A DNA stretch of 6,481 nucleotides from an uncultured Clostridia bacterium (lineage in GTDB: Bacteria; Bacillota; Clostridia; Oscillospirales; Ruminococcaceae). The position numbers and the translations under genes were made by a program. The notes under the pieces were generated by a model. The model made no database searches. It was not told where the DNA came from and saw only the letters and a program-made list of their open reading frames with translations. The stretch lies in assembly GCA_938014855.1 (NCBI GenBank), contig CALLQM010000006.1:1-6481 (forward strand). Direction: 5' to 3'. The stretch's first letter is position 1. The number at the start of each line of letters is the position of its first letter. Of this stretch, positions 5,075-6,481 are shown in pieces.

Positions 5075-5121
5075 AATCCTTGTAAATCAGCTATTTAAGC
5101 TGGTTTATAAGGATTTTTTTT
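5074..5121 (+). terminator. Long intrinsic terminator of tRNA-Leu
   Basis: An 18-bp stem (5074-5091 with 5099-5116, two G-U pairs) with a 7-nt loop runs into eight T (5114-5121). The stem begins at the last A of the tRNA CCA, so there is no spacer between tRNA and terminator. Confidence 0.92.
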
Positions 5122-5132
5122 ATTGGAGACAT

Positions 5133-5183
5133 ATGAGAATTTGGTGTCGTAGTAAATCTAGTTACGACACTTGTACCGAATAA
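5133..5183 (+). other. Orphan hairpin with possible 16-codon ORF
   Basis: Between two terminators, the stem GTGTCGTA (5144-5151) pairs perfectly with TACGACAC (5163-5170), with no T-tract after it. The same stretch holds ATG (5133) with GGAGA 4 nt upstream, opening 16 codons (MRIWCRSKSSYDTCTE) to TAA at 5181. No convincing separate promoter is seen, so it is either a small RNA, a tiny ORF or a relic. Confidence 0.25.
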
Positions 5184-5209
5184 ACCGTCCTTTTTTAGGA
5201 CGGTTTTTT
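5182..5209 (+). terminator. Second intrinsic terminator downstream of tRNA-Leu
   Basis: Perfect 10-bp stem AAACCGTCCT/AGGACGGTTT with a 5-T loop, followed by further T. On the - strand the T-tract is only three bases, so it works mainly on + transcripts. It closes the short unit at 5122-5209 and insulates the glycerol dehydrogenase gene. The 5210-5296 stretch that follows holds nothing I can identify. Confidence 0.85.
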
Positions 5210-5295
5210 ATTTTAGTTATTGTTTATTATAACGAATTTAGATACCCGTCATGTGAAAATCATATACCAAATTGTACAAGTTTTTTTGCTTTTGG

Positions 5296-5315
5296 ATTGA
5301 CAAAATTTTATCAAT
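5296..5315. promoter_or_regulatory. Near-perfect palindrome (candidate operator)
   Basis: ATTGACAAAA-TTTTATCAAT is a 20-bp palindrome with one mismatched pair. It covers the -35 element and part of the spacer of the glycerol dehydrogenase promoter, a repressor position. Its inner 18 bp match the clostridial Rex pattern TTGTTAA-N4-TTAACAA at 11 of 14 fixed positions. The Rex assignment is inference. Confidence 0.5.
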
Positions 5316-5325
5316 AGTCTACAAT
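5297..5325 (+). promoter_or_regulatory. Promoter of glycerol dehydrogenase
   Basis: Perfect -35 TTGACA (5297-5302), 17-bp spacer, -10 TACAAT (5320-5325). Expected start near 5332, leaving about 30 nt of leader before the start codon. Confidence 0.85.
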
Positions 5326-5361
5326 GAATATTAATCTGTACCAATTGAAGGAGACTTGATG

Positions 5362-6462
5362 ATGGCAAGAATTAAACTTATGCGCGCACCTCTCAAATAT
5401 GTACAAGGCGAACATGCACTTTTGCAGTTTTTCAGCGAAGTAAAAGATTTGGGTAAGCGCTTTTTATTTATCTGTTCCAACAGCGGACATAAAAACTGCC
5501 ATGATGATATTGAAAACAGCTTTAACAATACGGATACCTATCGTCAATATGAAGTATTCGGCGGCATCAGTTCGGTTGGTGAAATTGAAAAGATGCGCGG
5601 AATCGTAAAAGAAAATCAAATTGAAGTTGTTGTGGGCGTTGGCGGCGGTTCCGCCATTGATACCGCAAAGGCAACCGCTTTTTATGAAAATGTACCGGTT
5701 GTCATTATTCCGACTGTCTGCGCTACGGATGCGCCCTGCACCGGTCTTTCAGTTATCTACAACGACGACGGCACATTTAACAGCTACTTGTTCTATCCTA
5801 GAAACCCAGAAGCGGTTCTTGTTGATACCGGAGTCATCGCCAACGCTCCCGCAAAGTTCTTAGTTGCAGGCATGGGCGACGCTTTGGCAACCTACTTTGA
5901 GGCTCGTGCATGTGTCAGAACCGATGCACCTAGCTTAGAAAATGGCGGGGTATCTCGTTCCGCAACCGCACTTTGCAAACTCTGCTACGAAACACTAAAA
6001 GAATATGGTGCACAAGCAAAATTGGCCTGCGAACAAAAACTGCTCACTCCTGCTTTGGAGGCCGTGATTGAAGCTAATACTTATCTAAGCGGTGTCGGTG
6101 CGGATAACGGCGGTTTAGCGGTAGCGCACTCGGTTTACAACGGTTTTACCGCTCTGCAGGAATGTGACCACACGATGCACGGAAGTATTGTCGCATTTGG
6201 CACGATTACGCAGTTGATATTGGAAGCCGCTCCTAAGCAGGCAGTTCAGGAAGTCATGGACTTCTGCTACTCGGTAGGTCTACCGCTTACCTTAAAAGAA
6301 CTCGGCGTGACCGACATCGATCGCGTAAAAATTGCGGCAGAGAAAGCCTGTGCGCCCGGAGAAACCATTCACAACATGGTGGGTGACGTAACCGCTGAAC
6401 AGCTTTACAACGCTTTGCTGACCGCAGATTTGCTTGGCAAAGACTACATAAAAAAAGCATAA
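5362..6462 (+). CDS. gldA: Glycerol dehydrogenase (NAD+-dependent, metal-containing)
   Basis: A 366-residue enzyme of the iron/zinc-containing alcohol dehydrogenase superfamily, oxidising glycerol to dihydroxyacetone with NAD+ in the cytoplasm. The N-terminal nucleotide-binding domain carries GVGGGSAIDTAKA (residues 92-104) and TDAPCTGLSVIY (122-133). The metal ligands are visible as D173 (GMGDALATYFEA), H256 (VAHSVYNGFT) and H273 (HTMHGSIVAFG), agreeing in spacing with the Bacillus glycerol dehydrogenase (Asp173, His256, His274). I chose ATG 5362 because AAGGAG ends 8 nt upstream; ATG 5359 (5 nt) is also possible, and TTG 5356 is too close. The family's usual HGEKVAFG is HGSIVAFG here, and the protein is rich in cysteine, so another polyol or hydroxyketone substrate is possible. 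Single-gene transcript from its own promoter; downstream context is cut by the window end. Confidence 0.88.
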   Translation: MARIKLMRAPLKYVQGEHALLQFFSEVKDLGKRFLFICSNSGHKNCHDDIENSFNNTDTYRQYEVFGGISSVGEIEKMRGIVKENQIEVVVGVGGGSAIDTAKATAFYENVPVVIIPTVCATDAPCTGLSVIYNDDGTFNSYLFYPRNPEAVLVDTGVIANAPAKFLVAGMGDALATYFEARACVRTDAPSLENGGVSRSATALCKLCYETLKEYGAQAKLACEQKLLTPALEAVIEANTYLSGVGADNGGLAVAHSVYNGFTALQECDHTMHGSIVAFGTITQLILEAAPKQAVQEVMDFCYSVGLPLTLKELGVTDIDRVKIAAEKACAPGETIHNMVGDVTAEQLYNALLTADLLGKDYIKKA

Positions 6463-6481
6463 CAAACTGCTGAAATGATAC

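Noticed and set aside
4872..5075. - strand open frame of 67 codons across the tRNA
   Set aside because: It is the reverse complement of tRNA-Leu plus its leader; the tRNA fully explains the sequence.
811..5090. Repeated TCCTTGTAAATCA at about 812-824 and 5077-5089
   Set aside because: A single 13-bp match, one copy inside the radical SAM coding end and one in a terminator stem; AT-rich and explainable by chance.
4992..5210. Integration site (attB) at the tRNA-Leu 3' end
   Set aside because: No second copy of the tRNA 3' end lies downstream and there is no integrase or other mobile gene in the window.

Overview
The window looks like chromosomal DNA of a low-to-moderate GC Gram-positive anaerobe of the class Clostridia, possibly Oscillospiraceae. 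This is inferred from the strong GGAGG-type ribosome binding sites, the U-tract terminators, a clostridial RNase Y, a DUF4358-type lipoprotein and a PflX-like radical SAM protein. No transposase, integrase, CRISPR array or phage gene is visible. It reads as ordinary core chromosome with unusually rich non-coding regions.

Layout. Positions 1-756 hold the 3' half of rny (RNase Y, + strand), ending in a symmetrical terminator shared with a convergent gene. On the - strand follow a PflX-type radical SAM protein (808-1695) and a CorA-family metal-ion transporter (1769-2701). Upstream of corA is a structured 5' leader of about 176 nt (2702-2877) with its own extended -10 promoter. Next on the - strand is a two-gene operon: a membrane-anchored SGNH/GDSL hydrolase (3555-4511), then a small DUF4358-type lipoprotein (3042-3518). 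A 480-bp intergenic region (4512-4991) holds the divergent promoters and a phased set of TTTTCAACA-like nonamers. On the + strand come tRNA-Leu(GAG) with a long terminator, a short orphan hairpin/terminator unit, and a glycerol dehydrogenase gene with a consensus promoter overlapped by a near-perfect palindrome.

Most interesting part. The corA leader carries an unannotated 28-codon ORF (GTG 2817 to TAA 2731, - strand) with a near-perfect Shine-Dalgarno. Its product begins M-N-P-D-P and ends E-P-stop. The start resembles the Mg2+-sensing leader peptide MgtL of enterobacteria (M-E-P-D-P or M-D-P-E-P). The ORF lies over three mutually exclusive pairing segments, the last of which is the corA ribosome binding site. 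I propose a peptide-based (ribosome-destabilisation or attenuation type) Mg2+ sensor controlling corA in a Clostridium relative. The sequence elements are directly visible; the mechanism is inference.

The genes do not form one pathway. RNase Y turns over mRNA, CorA moves divalent cations, the SGNH/lipoprotein pair acts at the cell surface, and glycerol dehydrogenase links glycerol and dihydroxyacetone to NAD(H).
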